Counted from the stretch's first letter, positions 6,499 to 14,061 are shown. The stretch is DNA of 19,602 nucleotides from Candidatus Moranbacteria bacterium UBA4824 (GCA_002400405.1 DHFM01000017.1:1-19602); one strand, 5' to 3'. A program made the numbers and translations. Notes: generated by a model not told the origin, from the sequence alone.

Positions 6499-7665
6499 AT
6501 GAATAAAAAAAATAAAAAAGTAGCGCTCACGGGTGGTGCGGCAGCGGCCGAGGCTTTGAAACAAATTGAAATAGACGTGATGCCGATTTATCCAATTACT
6601 CCGCAAACTACAATCATTGAGACTTATGCTGGATTTGAGGCGAATGGCGAAGTGGATACGGAGATAATAAAAGTAGAATCGGAACACTCAGCTATGAGTG
6701 CGGCGATTGGTGCAAGTTCAGCTGGCGCAAGAACTGCCACAGCCACCAGCTCTCAAGGCTTGGCTTTGATGCATGAAGTTCTCTATATCGCCAGTGGAAT
6801 GCGCCTTCCAATTATGATGTTAGTGAGTGCGCGAGCGCTGGCTTCGCCGATAAATATTCACGGAGATCACTCAGACGTTATGGGTTGTCGTGATTCCGGC
6901 TGGATTCAACTTTTTTGTGAAAATGGCCAGGAAGTTTATGACAAAACAATAATCGGAATGAAACTCGCGGAAAAAGTGAAACTGCCAATTATGGTAATTA
7001 TGGACGGCTTCAACACTTCTCACAGTGTGGAAAATTTGGAAATTTTAGAAACAAAAATTGCGCAAGAATTTGTGGGCGAATTCAAAGCGATTAGTCCACT
7101 ACTCGACACCGAAAATCCTGTGACATACGGTGCGGTGGCCCTGCAGAACTCATATTTTGAATTTAGAATTGATCAAGAAGAAGCAATGCGAACAGTGGAA
7201 GCTGAATATGAAAAAATTGCGAAAGATTTTGAAAAAATTAGCGGGAGAAAATATTCTATTTTTGAAGAATATAAAATTGATGATGCTGAAAAAATTATAG
7301 TACTTACTGGTAGTGCAGCTGGAACAGCTAAGGTAGCAGTGGACAATTTAAGAAACAACGGAGAAAAAGTCGGGCTTCTTAAGATAAATTTATTTCGACC
7401 ATTCCCGCACAAAAAGATTGCCGAAAGTTTGAAAAATGCCAAAGAAATAATTGTGCTTGATCGCGCTCAATCAATCGGAACTTACCCGCCGTTTTACAGT
7501 GAAATAATAAATTCTTTATATGGCAATGGTAGAGACGCAAAATTTTGCGTCTCTACGGGACGCGAAATTAAATCCTATATCTATGGTCTCGGTGGACGCG
7601 ATATTTTTCAAAAACAAATTGAGGATGTTTTTTTGGGAAAAATTGAAGGGGGATATATAAAATAA
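6499..7665 (+). CDS. porA: 2-oxoacid:ferredoxin oxidoreductase, alpha subunit
   Basis: This alpha subunit contributes to 2-oxoacid and thiamine diphosphate binding. The family hallmark MPIYPITPQTTIIE is at about residues 28-41. It is followed by the ESEHSAMSAAIGASSAGARTATATSSQGLALM region and the C-terminal transketolase-like domain with FRPFPHKKIAESL and GLGGRDIF. The length (388 aa from ATG 6499) is normal for PorA. An in-frame GTG at 6484 lies within the upstream repeat and was not chosen. Near the C-terminus, residues 344-353 (RDAKFCVST and neighbours) are encoded by a perfect 28-bp palindrome that looks like an in-frame insertion just before the conserved REIKSYIYGLGGRD segment. No SD is present. 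Confidence 0.92.
   Translation: MNKKNKKVALTGGAAAAEALKQIEIDVMPIYPITPQTTIIETYAGFEANGEVDTEIIKVESEHSAMSAAIGASSAGARTATATSSQGLALMHEVLYIASGMRLPIMMLVSARALASPINIHGDHSDVMGCRDSGWIQLFCENGQEVYDKTIIGMKLAEKVKLPIMVIMDGFNTSHSVENLEILETKIAQEFVGEFKAISPLLDTENPVTYGAVALQNSYFEFRIDQEEAMRTVEAEYEKIAKDFEKISGRKYSIFEEYKIDDAEKIIVLTGSAAGTAKVAVDNLRNNGEKVGLLKINLFRPFPHKKIAESLKNAKEIIVLDRAQSIGTYPPFYSEIINSLYGNGRDAKFCVSTGREIKSYIYGLGGRDIFQKQIEDVFLGKIEGGYIK
7529..7556. repeat. Perfect 28-bp palindrome inside porA, read in frame
   Basis: GTAGAGACGCAAAA is followed directly by its exact reverse complement, with no loop. It encodes GRDAKFCVST near the C-terminus of the alpha subunit. Such a long perfect palindrome is not expected from coding constraint and points to an inserted mobile palindromic repeat. 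Confidence 0.85.
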
Positions 7666-7674
7666 AATAATTTT

Positions 7675-8118
7675 ATGAAAAAGTTTTTTTTAATTAGTCT
7701 GGTGAGTATTTTTTTAGTTGCCGTATTGACAGGAATGTTTTTATTGACTTTTTCTTTAAATAAATCAGCAAAAAGACTGGATGTAATTCAGATTTCAGTT
7801 TCTGAATTATCTAGGAAAATTAATGAGGAGCAGGTAAATAAAATTATTATAAATGATGAAACAGCAGATATTTATTTAAAAAGTGGAAAAGTAGAAGAAA
7901 TTTTTAATAATAAAAAAGTTGATTTAATGGAAAAACTTTATGATTTGGGTGTGGATAAGAATAAATTGGCAAAGATAAATATTGAAATAAAAAAACAAAC
8001 TTTTTTAGATTATATTTTTTCAGTTTTATTGCCTTTTGTGTTACCATTTCTGATTGCTTTGCCAGCTATAATTTTAATAATCTGGCATATAATAAGAAGT
8101 TATAAGAATAAAAAATAA
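7675..8118 (+). CDS. Two-TM protein resembling the FtsH extracytoplasmic region without ATPase or protease
   Basis: A 147-residue membrane protein: TM1 at about 6-27, an extracytoplasmic domain at about 37-107, and TM2 at about 113-138 with a short basic cytoplasmic tail. The domain reads like the FtsH N-terminal extracellular domain. It has ISVSELSRKINEEQVNKIII, then a strand with DIYLKSGK, then LMEKLYDLGVD and the IEIKKQTFLDYIFSVLLPF junction into TM2. In FtsH this leads into the AAA+ and zinc-protease domains, but here the protein stops. It sits between the alpha and beta genes, with gaps of 9 and 3 bases, so it is surely co-transcribed. It could modulate FtsH oligomers, but that is inference. 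It is more AT-rich than its neighbours. Confidence 0.7.
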   Translation: MKKFFLISLVSIFLVAVLTGMFLLTFSLNKSAKRLDVIQISVSELSRKINEEQVNKIIINDETADIYLKSGKVEEIFNNKKVDLMEKLYDLGVDKNKLAKINIEIKKQTFLDYIFSVLLPFVLPFLIALPAIILIIWHIIRSYKNKK

Positions 8119-8121
8119 AAT

Positions 8122-9027
8122 ATGAACAAAGAACTAACAAAATATTATTCATCAGGGCATAGTGCTTGTGCGGGGTGTGGGTTTCCGGCGATTGTGAGGA
8201 CGGTTTTGGGAGAGCTTAAAACTGATGTGGTTATCGCTAATGCGACTGGGTGTTTGGAAGTGACTTCGACGCTCTATCCATATTCAGCTTGGAAGGCGCC
8301 GTATATTCACAATGCTTTTGAAAATGCGGCGGCCACAATTTCTGGGGTGGAAAAAGCTTACGAAGCTTTGAAAAAGAAAGGTAAGATAAAAAAGAAGATT
8401 AAGTTTGTCGCTTTTGGTGGCGACGGTGGAACATATGACATTGGCTTGCAAAGTTTGTCAGGAGCGCTTGAGCGCGGACACAATTTTCTTTATGTTTGTT
8501 ATGATAATGGTGGCTATATGAACACAGGCAATCAAAGATCATCCGCGACGCCCTATGGAGCTTTCACAGAAACAACACCAACCGGAAAAGAATCTTTTGG
8601 AAAAATTGAGACTCGTAAAAATTTAATGGAGATTGTGAATGCGCATAGAATTCCATATTTAGCACAAGCTAATGTGGCCTATCTGGCTGATCTAAAAAAG
8701 AAAGCCAAGAAAGCTTTGGAAACTGACGGGCCAAGCTTCCTTCTGGTTTTTTCGCCATGTACCAATAATTGGAAATTTCCCACTTCACAGTATGTGAATG
8801 TGGGAAAGTTGGCGACGGAAACGAATTTTTGGCCACTGTATGAAATAGAAAATGGAGTGCATAAATTAAACTTTGAACCAAAAAAAATAACCCCTGTTGC
8901 GGAATTTTTGAAAACCCAAGGTCGTTTTAAGCATCTTTTCAAGGAGGAAAACAAACCTCACTTGGAAGAAATTCAAAAATTAGTCAATGAAGAATTTGCA
9001 CGCATTGCGAATTTGTGTGAAGAATAG
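8122..9027 (+). CDS. porB: 2-oxoacid:ferredoxin oxidoreductase, beta subunit
   Basis: This beta subunit carries the thiamine diphosphate site and the proximal [4Fe-4S] cluster. The TPP motif runs from GDG (100-102) to N129 in VCYDNGGYMNTG. The cluster ligands are visible as C16 and C19 (ACAGCG), C44 (ATGCLE) and C213 (FSPCTNNW). The NTGNQRSSATPYGAFTETTP segment is characteristic of pyruvate-type beta subunits. The length (301 aa) is typical. It follows the FtsH-like gene by three bases with no SD, so translational coupling is plausible. It closes the operon; a minus-strand tRNA gene follows. Confidence 0.93.
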   Translation: MNKELTKYYSSGHSACAGCGFPAIVRTVLGELKTDVVIANATGCLEVTSTLYPYSAWKAPYIHNAFENAAATISGVEKAYEALKKKGKIKKKIKFVAFGGDGGTYDIGLQSLSGALERGHNFLYVCYDNGGYMNTGNQRSSATPYGAFTETTPTGKESFGKIETRKNLMEIVNAHRIPYLAQANVAYLADLKKKAKKALETDGPSFLLVFSPCTNNWKFPTSQYVNVGKLATETNFWPLYEIENGVHKLNFEPKKITPVAEFLKTQGRFKHLFKEENKPHLEEIQKLVNEEFARIANLCEE

Positions 9028-9035
9028 ATTTTTTT

Positions 9036-9111
9036 TGGAGCCATCTATCAGGATCGAACTGATGACCTACGGTTTACGATACCGTCGCTCTACCAACTGA
9101 GCTAAGATGGC
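9036..9111 (-). tRNA. tRNA-Thr (anticodon CGU)
   Basis: On the minus strand a full cloverleaf starts GCCATCT at 9111 and closes with AGATGGC. The D arm is GCTCAGTTGGTAGAGC, the anticodon stem ACGGT/ACCGT, the loop ATCGTAA (anticodon CGT), and the T loop TTCGATC. The 3' CCA is encoded (9036-9038). It reads ACG codons. It lies convergent to the oxidoreductase operon. Confidence 0.93.
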
Positions 9112-9153
9112 ACTTTATTAATAATTGCATAATAATTAAAATAATTCAAATTT

Positions 9154-9717
9154 ATGAATCTATATATTTGTGAAATTTGCGGGGACGCGTATATCGGAGA
9201 GGAGAAGCCAACGGATTGTCCGTTTTGCGGGGCGAGGAATAATTTTATAAAACCGGCGGATGAAGCTAAGCCGATTACAGAAGAAAAAATTCCCGCCTCG
9301 ACTCGCGGAGATGACCGCTCGTCGACGCGAGGCGGTGAAATTTCTGAACTTTCCAAAAATAATTTGATGGAAACGTTGGCACTTGAAACCAGAGCCAATG
9401 CGATGTATCTTTGTATGGCAGGGAAAGCGCAGGATTATAAAACTAAGGCGATGTATAAAAGACTGGCAAAGGTGGAGTTGGAGCATGCGGTGATTGTGAC
9501 AAAACTTTTGGGAATTTCTATGTCGGAAATAAAAACGGAGACTTGCGCTGATGAAACGAAGGAAAATTTTCAAAAAACAATTAAGCTGGAAGATCATGCG
9601 GTTGAACTTTATAAAAAATTTACTCTCGAAGCTGTGGAACCAAATATCCGAAAGTTTTTTGGAGCGCTAGTGCAAGTTGAAGCGGGACACATAAAGCTAA
9701 TAAAAAATTATTTGTAA
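9154..9717 (+). CDS. Rubrerythrin with N-terminal rubredoxin-like domain
   Basis: This non-haem iron protein is probably a cytoplasmic peroxide-scavenging peroxidase of an oxygen-sensitive metabolism. The N-terminal rubredoxin-like knuckles are C6-x2-C9 and C22-x2-C25. The C-terminal ferritin-like four-helix domain (about 65-187) carries the diiron ligands E78 (ALETRA), E110 and H111 (ELEHAV), E146 and H148 (LEDHAV), and E176 and H179 (VEAGH). The order is that of reverse rubrerythrins. The linker (residues 47-61, PASTRGDDRSSTRGG) is encoded by a GC-rich palindromic insertion shared with the GrpE fusion gene. No SD is seen. Its placement after the oxidoreductase operon fits an anaerobic redox context. 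Confidence 0.9.
   Translation: MNLYICEICGDAYIGEEKPTDCPFCGARNNFIKPADEAKPITEEKIPASTRGDDRSSTRGGEISELSKNNLMETLALETRANAMYLCMAGKAQDYKTKAMYKRLAKVELEHAVIVTKLLGISMSEIKTETCADETKENFQKTIKLEDHAVELYKKFTLEAVEPNIRKFFGALVQVEAGHIKLIKNYL
9292..9335. repeat. GC-rich palindromic repeat read in frame in the rubrerythrin linker
   Basis: CCGCCTCG at 9293-9300 pairs with CGAGGCGG at 9328-9335, with a weaker inner GCGG/CCGC hairpin. It is far more GC-rich than its surroundings. It matches the element at 16292-16333 almost base for base, apart from a 3-base length difference, and both are read in the same frame (PASTR...SSTRGG). Confidence 0.85.
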
Positions 9718-9846
9718 TTTTTTATTAGAATTTTTAATTTAAAATTTTTAATTTTTAAATAATTTTCTAATGTCTAAATTTTTAAAAATTAAAGAATTAA
9801 GATTTATTTAAAAATTACAAAATTAAAACTTATAAAATTTTAAACT
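9718..9846. repeat. AT-only self-complementary spacer
   Basis: This gap between rubrerythrin and the ZIP gene is almost pure A/T, made of repeated TTTTTAATTT-type units and their complements. It resembles the spacer at 16442-16556. No promoter or gene is evident. Confidence 0.4.
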
Positions 9847-10590
9847 ATGATTTGGATTTACACAATTATTTCAGTAATAATAATTAGTCTGATTTCTTTG
9901 GTTGGTGTTTTTGCGCTGTCGATTGATCAGAAAAAATTATATAAAGTTTTGATTTATCTTGTTAGTTTTTCGGCTGGAACATTGATGGGGGATGCCTTTT
10001 TGCATCTTATTCCGGAAGCTTTTGAGGAATCGCAAAAGACTATCGAAATTTCCTTTTCAATTTTGGGTGGAATCTTGATTTTCTTTCTGATTGAAAAAAT
10101 TATTCGTTGGCGTCATTGTCACGAAGAGCCTTGCGAACAGCACCCTCATCCTTTTTCTTACGTGATTCTTTTTGGAGATTCTATTCATAATTTCATTGAT
10201 GGAATGATCATCGCTACTAGTTTTTTGGTGAGTATCCCGCTGGGAATTGCCACAACAATTGCGGTTATTTTTCATGAAATACCCCAAGAGATTGGAGATT
10301 TTGCTTCATTAGTGTATGCTGGGTTTTCCAGAGCAAAAGCGCTCTTTTTCAATTTTATTACAGCTCTAACGGCGGTTCTGGGGGCGGTATTAATTTTAGC
10401 GATAAATTTGGATACGGCTTATTTAACCTCATTTTTAGTGCCTTTTGCCGCTGGCGGATTTATCTATATCGCTGGAACCGACCTTATCCCTGAACTTCAC
10501 AAGCACCGTTCGTTCAAGGCCGGTTTTTGGCAAACAATCGCCTTTGTGCTGGGCATGGGACTGATGGCGGGTTTGTTGTTTTTGGAATAA
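9847..10590 (+). CDS. ZIP family divalent metal transporter
   Basis: An inner-membrane carrier that moves Zn2+ or Fe2+ into the cytoplasm. The 247-residue length and about eight TM helices fit the family. The binuclear metal-site motifs are clear: HNFIDG (H114-G119) in TM4 and HEIPQEIGDF (H143-F152) in TM5. The TM2 FLHLIPEA with H53 and the late TDLIPELHKH also match. A His/Cys-rich cytoplasmic loop (RHCHEEPCEQHPHPF, 89-103) is a likely metal sensor or shuttle. Metal specificity cannot be read. It is separated from rubrerythrin by an AT-only spacer and has no SD; an iron role is attractive given the iron-rich neighbours but is only inferred. Confidence 0.9.
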   Translation: MIWIYTIISVIIISLISLVGVFALSIDQKKLYKVLIYLVSFSAGTLMGDAFLHLIPEAFEESQKTIEISFSILGGILIFFLIEKIIRWRHCHEEPCEQHPHPFSYVILFGDSIHNFIDGMIIATSFLVSIPLGIATTIAVIFHEIPQEIGDFASLVYAGFSRAKALFFNFITALTAVLGAVLILAINLDTAYLTSFLVPFAAGGFIYIAGTDLIPELHKHRSFKAGFWQTIAFVLGMGLMAGLLFLE

Positions 10591-10749
10591 GGAGTGCAAT
10601 CCCGCACTAATTCCAAGAAAGTTTTTGCTAATTTGTAAATTGATGTGTGTGGTCGCCTTCGGCTTAGGCTGAAAGTAAAATTTTAAAGAAAAGCGAATTA
10701 GTGCAGGGATGCTCATTTTTGTATCTTCTCACTTCGTTCGCAGACAAAA
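10591..10749. repeat. Inverted-repeat element between the ZIP gene and prfB
   Basis: The element starts directly after the ZIP stop. GCACTAATTC (10604-10613) is an exact inverted match to 10695-10704, and the match continues outward with one bulge (GGAGTGCAATCCC against GGGATGCTC). A second small inverted pair, TTTTTGT/ACAAAAA, brackets 10716-10749 and runs into the prfB start codon. There is no gene here and no clear promoter or terminator. Confidence 0.55.
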
Positions 10750-11835
10750 ATGGCAGAGATATTGAAAAAAATCGAAGAACTAAAAATTAAAATCCCGACC
10801 ATTCGGGACTATTTAGATTTTGACAAAAAAACACAGAAGATTACAGAATTAATACAAAAGAGTGAGGAAGAAGGTTTTTGGAATGATTCGCAAAGTGCGG
10901 GGAAAGTTATGCAGGAGATCGAAGAATTAAAAAAAGAAATTTTGGAAGTTGAAGAAATTGAGAAAAAGATAGCGGATTTGGCAGAAATGGCGGATTTGGC
11001 GGAAAGCAAAAAGGACGAAATTGAAATTGATAAGGAAGTGCAGGAAATAGAAAAAAGTATTAATGCTCTGGAATTTAAAACTCTTTTTTCTGGGGAATAT
11101 GATCGCAATGACGCTATTATAAATATCATGAGTGGAGCGGGTGGAGTGGATGCGCAGGATTGGTCGGAAATGATTCTTCGAATGTATCTGAAGTGGGCGG
11201 AAAAGAATAATTTCAAAGCGAGACTTCTAGATGAAACTCGCGGACAGGAAGCGGGGATAAAAAGTGCAACGCTAGAAATTTCTGGTAGCTTTGCTTATGG
11301 ATATTTGAAAAGCGAAGCGGGCGTGCATCGTTTAGTGAGACTCTCACCGTTTAATGCGGACAATCTTCGCCAAACATCTTTTGCGCTCGTTGAAATTATG
11401 CCCGTAATTTCTGAAATGAAAGAAGTGCTCATCAATCCCCAAGATTTGCGAGTGGATGTATATCGATCGAGTGGCGCAGGCGGACAAAGCGTGAACACGA
11501 CTGACAGCGCCGTGCGTATCACGCATATTCCAACTGGAATAGTGGCGTCTTGCCAAAATGAAAGATCGCAATTGCAAAACAAAGAACAGGCGATGAAAAT
11601 CTTGAAAGCAAAATTGCATAAAAAATATTTGGAAGAAGTGGAAGAAGAAAAAATAAAACTGCGTGGCGAATCATTGAGTGCCGAGTGGGGCAGTCAAATT
11701 CGCTCATACGTGATTCATCCATACAAAATGGTCAAAGATCATCGCACAAAACACGAAACTGCTCAAGCAGAACAAGTATTAGCGGGGGAGCTGAATGAAT
11801 TTATGGAAAGCTATTTGAAGTATTTGAAAAAATAG
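10750..11835 (+). CDS. prfB: Peptide chain release factor 2
   Basis: RF2 recognises UAA and UGA and triggers hydrolysis of peptidyl-tRNA on the ribosome. The 361-residue length is full. The stop-codon recognition tripeptide SPF is at 199-201 (RLSPFNADNLRQTSF), and the catalytic GGQ is at 244-246 (RSSGAGGQSVNTTDSAVR). The N-terminal coiled region is present. Unlike many prfB genes, this one is a single uninterrupted frame without a programmed +1 frameshift at an early UGA, so the usual autoregulation seems absent. The gene has no SD and its ATG abuts a repeat-rich gap. Its presence argues that UGA is a true stop in this organism. Confidence 0.95.
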   Translation: MAEILKKIEELKIKIPTIRDYLDFDKKTQKITELIQKSEEEGFWNDSQSAGKVMQEIEELKKEILEVEEIEKKIADLAEMADLAESKKDEIEIDKEVQEIEKSINALEFKTLFSGEYDRNDAIINIMSGAGGVDAQDWSEMILRMYLKWAEKNNFKARLLDETRGQEAGIKSATLEISGSFAYGYLKSEAGVHRLVRLSPFNADNLRQTSFALVEIMPVISEMKEVLINPQDLRVDVYRSSGAGGQSVNTTDSAVRITHIPTGIVASCQNERSQLQNKEQAMKILKAKLHKKYLEEVEEEKIKLRGESLSAEWGSQIRSYVIHPYKMVKDHRTKHETAQAEQVLAGELNEFMESYLKYLKK

Positions 11836-11852
11836 TTTATAATATAAAAGCG

Positions 11853-11870
11853 ATGCGAATCTACGAATAA
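11853..11870. repeat. Short dispersed repeat copy upstream of ftsE
   Basis: ATGCGAATCTACGAATAA occurs here in intergenic DNA and again exactly at 16342-16359 inside the GrpE fusion gene. A third partial copy (ATGCGAATCTAC) is at 16281-16292. Confidence 0.6.
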
Positions 11871-11893
11871 ATAATAGGAAAAAATAAAATATA

Positions 11894-12667
11894 ATGAAAA
11901 GAGAAAGTAAAATAAAAAAAGAAGAGGATAATATTGAATTAGAAGACAGGATTGAAGAATTGGAAGTGGAAAGTGATTCTACACTTGTTAGATTTGATCA
12001 TGTTAGCAAAATTTTCAAAAACGACAAAGCTATCTTGGATAATATTAATTTGGAAATTAAAAAGGGAGAGTTTGTTTCAATTGTTGGACATAGTGGTGCT
12101 GGTAAATCTACTCTTTTGAAAATGATTCATGTTGAAGAATCGCCAACGGAAGGTTCGGTATATTTTGACGGTGTTTCTCTGGATATGATTAGCCGGAGGA
12201 AATTAGCATACCACAGAAGAAGAATTGGTATGATTTTTCAGGATTTCAAATTACTTCCACAAAAAACTGTTTTTGAGAATGTAGCCTATGCTTTGGAGGT
12301 TTGTGGAACACCTAAGGCAGAAATTTTGGAAGATGTACCGCAAATTCTTGATATTGTGGGCTTAGGAGATAAGATGGAAAAATTTCCACGCCAACTTTCT
12401 GGCGGGGAACAACAAAAAGTAGTTTTAGCGCGGGCGCTTATTCATAAGCCGTTGGTGATTGTGGCGGATGAGCCAACAGGAAATTTGGATCCGAATAATT
12501 CTCTCGAAATAGTTAAATTACTTTTGGATATCAACAAATTAGGTACAACTGTAATCTTAGCTAGTCATGACCATGACATTGTTAATAAGGCTTCCAAAAG
12601 AGTAGTTGTTCTGGATCACGGAAAAATAATTTGCGACGATGCTAAAGGGAAATATAAAATATGTTAA
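11894..12667 (+). CDS. ftsE: Cell division ATP-binding protein FtsE
   Basis: The ABC ATPase of the FtsEX complex, which couples ATP hydrolysis at the divisome to activation of peptidoglycan hydrolases outside the membrane. All motifs are intact: Walker A GHSGAGKST (65-73), Q-loop Q116 (MIFQDF), signature LSGGE (168-172), Walker B VIVADE (188-193) and H-loop H225 (ASHDHD). The 257 residues exceed the usual length of about 220-230 because of a charged 30-residue N-terminal extension (KKEEDNIELEDRIEELEVE) before the conserved VRFDHVSKIF. The start is the only ATG upstream of that core; the extension might be dispensable or regulatory. ftsX follows 12 bases after the stop, so they form an operon. 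Confidence 0.93.
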   Translation: MKRESKIKKEEDNIELEDRIEELEVESDSTLVRFDHVSKIFKNDKAILDNINLEIKKGEFVSIVGHSGAGKSTLLKMIHVEESPTEGSVYFDGVSLDMISRRKLAYHRRRIGMIFQDFKLLPQKTVFENVAYALEVCGTPKAEILEDVPQILDIVGLGDKMEKFPRQLSGGEQQKVVLARALIHKPLVIVADEPTGNLDPNNSLEIVKLLLDINKLGTTVILASHDHDIVNKASKRVVVLDHGKIICDDAKGKYKIC

Positions 12668-12679
12668 AAAAATAAACCT

Positions 12680-13588
12680 ATGTTTTTAATTATCGGACGA
12701 ACAATAAAAGAAAGTTTTATAAATTTTTGGAGAAATGGTTGGCTGTCAGTGGCGGCAGTGAGCGTGCTTGTTCTCTCGCTTTTTGTAGTGGGCGCAGTTT
12801 TCACGATGGGGATGGTAGCGGATAATGTGTTAAAAAATGTAGAAGGAAAAGTGAATGTGAGTGTATATTTTAAAAGCGATGTGAGCGAAGAAAAAATCTC
12901 TCAGAGTAAAAATGATTTGGAAAGTTTCAAGGAAATAAGTTCAATAGAATATGTTTCCAAAGACAAAGCTTTGGAAATTTTCAAAAAAGACAATGCTGAT
13001 GAGCCAGTTATTATGCAATCACTTGAAGAAATTGGAGAAAATCCGCTTTTGGCATCTTTAGTTATTAAAGCTAATAATCCCAGCCAATACCAATCGATTT
13101 CTGATTATGTTTCAAATGCATCTTTCAAAGATGACGTGAGTCGAATTAATTATGGCAAGAATAAGGACTTGATAAATCGTTTGAATGGAATTATCTTTCA
13201 ATCAAAGAAAATCGGGTTGGTGGTGGCGGGAATTTTTGGTGCTGTTTCAATTCTCATAATTTTCAATACAATTCGAATCACAATTTACACTCACAAACAA
13301 GAGATTGAAGTGATGAGACTAGTTGGAGCGTCGAATATGTTTATCCGTCTGCCATTTATTTTTGAAGGCATACTCTATGGTGTGATTGCTTCGCTCATTG
13401 CATCGCTTATTTTGATGGTTGCCATTAAATTTATAAATGTCTACGCGTCTTCAGTGGTGTCTTCCGGAAATTTATTCACCTTCTATCTTTCGCACGCGCC
13501 TTATGTTCTTGGTCTCCAAATTGCTATTGGTGCCTTTTTGGGGATTACCAGTAGTTGGATTGCGATGCAGAAATACTTGAAAATTTAA
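12680..13588 (+). CDS. ftsX: Cell division protein FtsX
   Basis: The membrane partner of FtsE. The 302-residue protein has TM1 at about 22-45, an extracytoplasmic domain at about 50-170 that would bind a hydrolase or its activator, then three TM helices (about 177-200, 227-252 and 275-297). The conserved cytoplasmic coupling segment THKQEIEVMRLVGASNMFIRLPFIFEG (about 204-230) lies between TM2 and TM3. No SD is seen, and translation is probably coupled to ftsE. A terminator follows. Confidence 0.93.
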   Translation: MFLIIGRTIKESFINFWRNGWLSVAAVSVLVLSLFVVGAVFTMGMVADNVLKNVEGKVNVSVYFKSDVSEEKISQSKNDLESFKEISSIEYVSKDKALEIFKKDNADEPVIMQSLEEIGENPLLASLVIKANNPSQYQSISDYVSNASFKDDVSRINYGKNKDLINRLNGIIFQSKKIGLVVAGIFGAVSILIIFNTIRITIYTHKQEIEVMRLVGASNMFIRLPFIFEGILYGVIASLIASLILMVAIKFINVYASSVVSSGNLFTFYLSHAPYVLGLQIAIGAFLGITSSWIAMQKYLKI

Positions 13589-13616
13589 GTAGAAAGTAGC
13601 AAGTAGAAAGTAGAAA
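13589..13616 (+). repeat. Four 7-bp tandem repeats after ftsX
   Basis: GTAGAAA, GTAGCAA, GTAGAAA, GTAGAAA follow the ftsX stop codon without a gap. This is a short tandem repeat that may vary in copy number. Confidence 0.6.
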
Positions 13617-13628
13617 GCAAAAAACAAA

Positions 13629-13652
13629 AACACGCGATGGGCGTGTTTTTTT
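13629..13652 (+). terminator. Intrinsic terminator of ftsEX
   Basis: Stem AACACGC/GCGTGTT (13629-13635 with 13641-13647), a 5-nt loop and a T tract. Confidence 0.8.
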
Positions 13653-13656
13653 GGAT

Positions 13657-13692
13657 AAAAAAATCCCTCTGCCATTCGCCGATGACAGAGGG
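13657..13692 (-). terminator. Intrinsic terminator of the minus-strand Cys-rich gene
   Basis: Read on the minus strand, CCCTCTG/CAGAGGG (13686-13692 with 13665-13671) is followed by a run of seven Ts. It lies just after the minus-strand stop at 13705. Confidence 0.85.
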
Positions 13693-13704
13693 GTAAAAAC
13701 GGAA

Positions 13705-14061
13705 TTATTCTGCGGGGTAAATAGTGCAGATTCCGTCGGTTAAACCCATTGGAGTTTCTTGAAAAAAGATGTGGAAAATTTTCCCTCCCTCCTGAATTTT
13801 TTTTGCTTGTTCAATTCTGCATGTCGGGCAGGCGTGATTTTTTTCAAGATAACCGAAATTATGGATCATTCCAGCGTGTTGAATACAGCTTTTTATGATT
13901 CCAGCATAAAATAAAATTCTCCTTATTTCGTTTTGAGTAAATTTAAAAACAGAAGATTCTATCTCATTTAGATTTTTGATGATTTGGATGCCTTCGATAT
14001 CCTCACATCCACAATTTTCCTTTTCAGTTCCATTTTCGCATGCGCAATCATTTGTGGCCAT
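13705..14061 (-). CDS. Cys-rich small protein, 118 aa, function unknown
   Basis: I do not recognise this protein. The N-terminus has paired Cys (C6, C8, C17, C19), the middle has C59 in a helical region, and a CPTC motif (C78-C81) resembles a zinc or redox knuckle; C112 is near the end. There is no signal peptide or TM helix. The start is supported by AAGGAGA five bases before the ATG on the minus strand, and a terminator follows the stop, so it is a self-contained transcription unit. It is the only protein gene on the minus strand here. Metal binding is plausible from the Cys pattern but not shown. Confidence 0.7.
   Translation of the reverse strand: MATNDCACENGTEKENCGCEDIEGIQIIKNLNEIESSVFKFTQNEIRRILFYAGIIKSCIQHAGMIHNFGYLEKNHACPTCRIEQAKKIQEGGKIFHIFFQETPMGLTDGICTIYPAE

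Noticed and set aside
10750..10830. Programmed +1 frameshift in prfB
   Set aside because: No in-frame early TGA or CTTTGA slippery site is present; the frame is continuous.
13589..13616. CRISPR array
   Set aside because: The units are only 7 bp and contiguous without spacers; no cas genes are present in the window.
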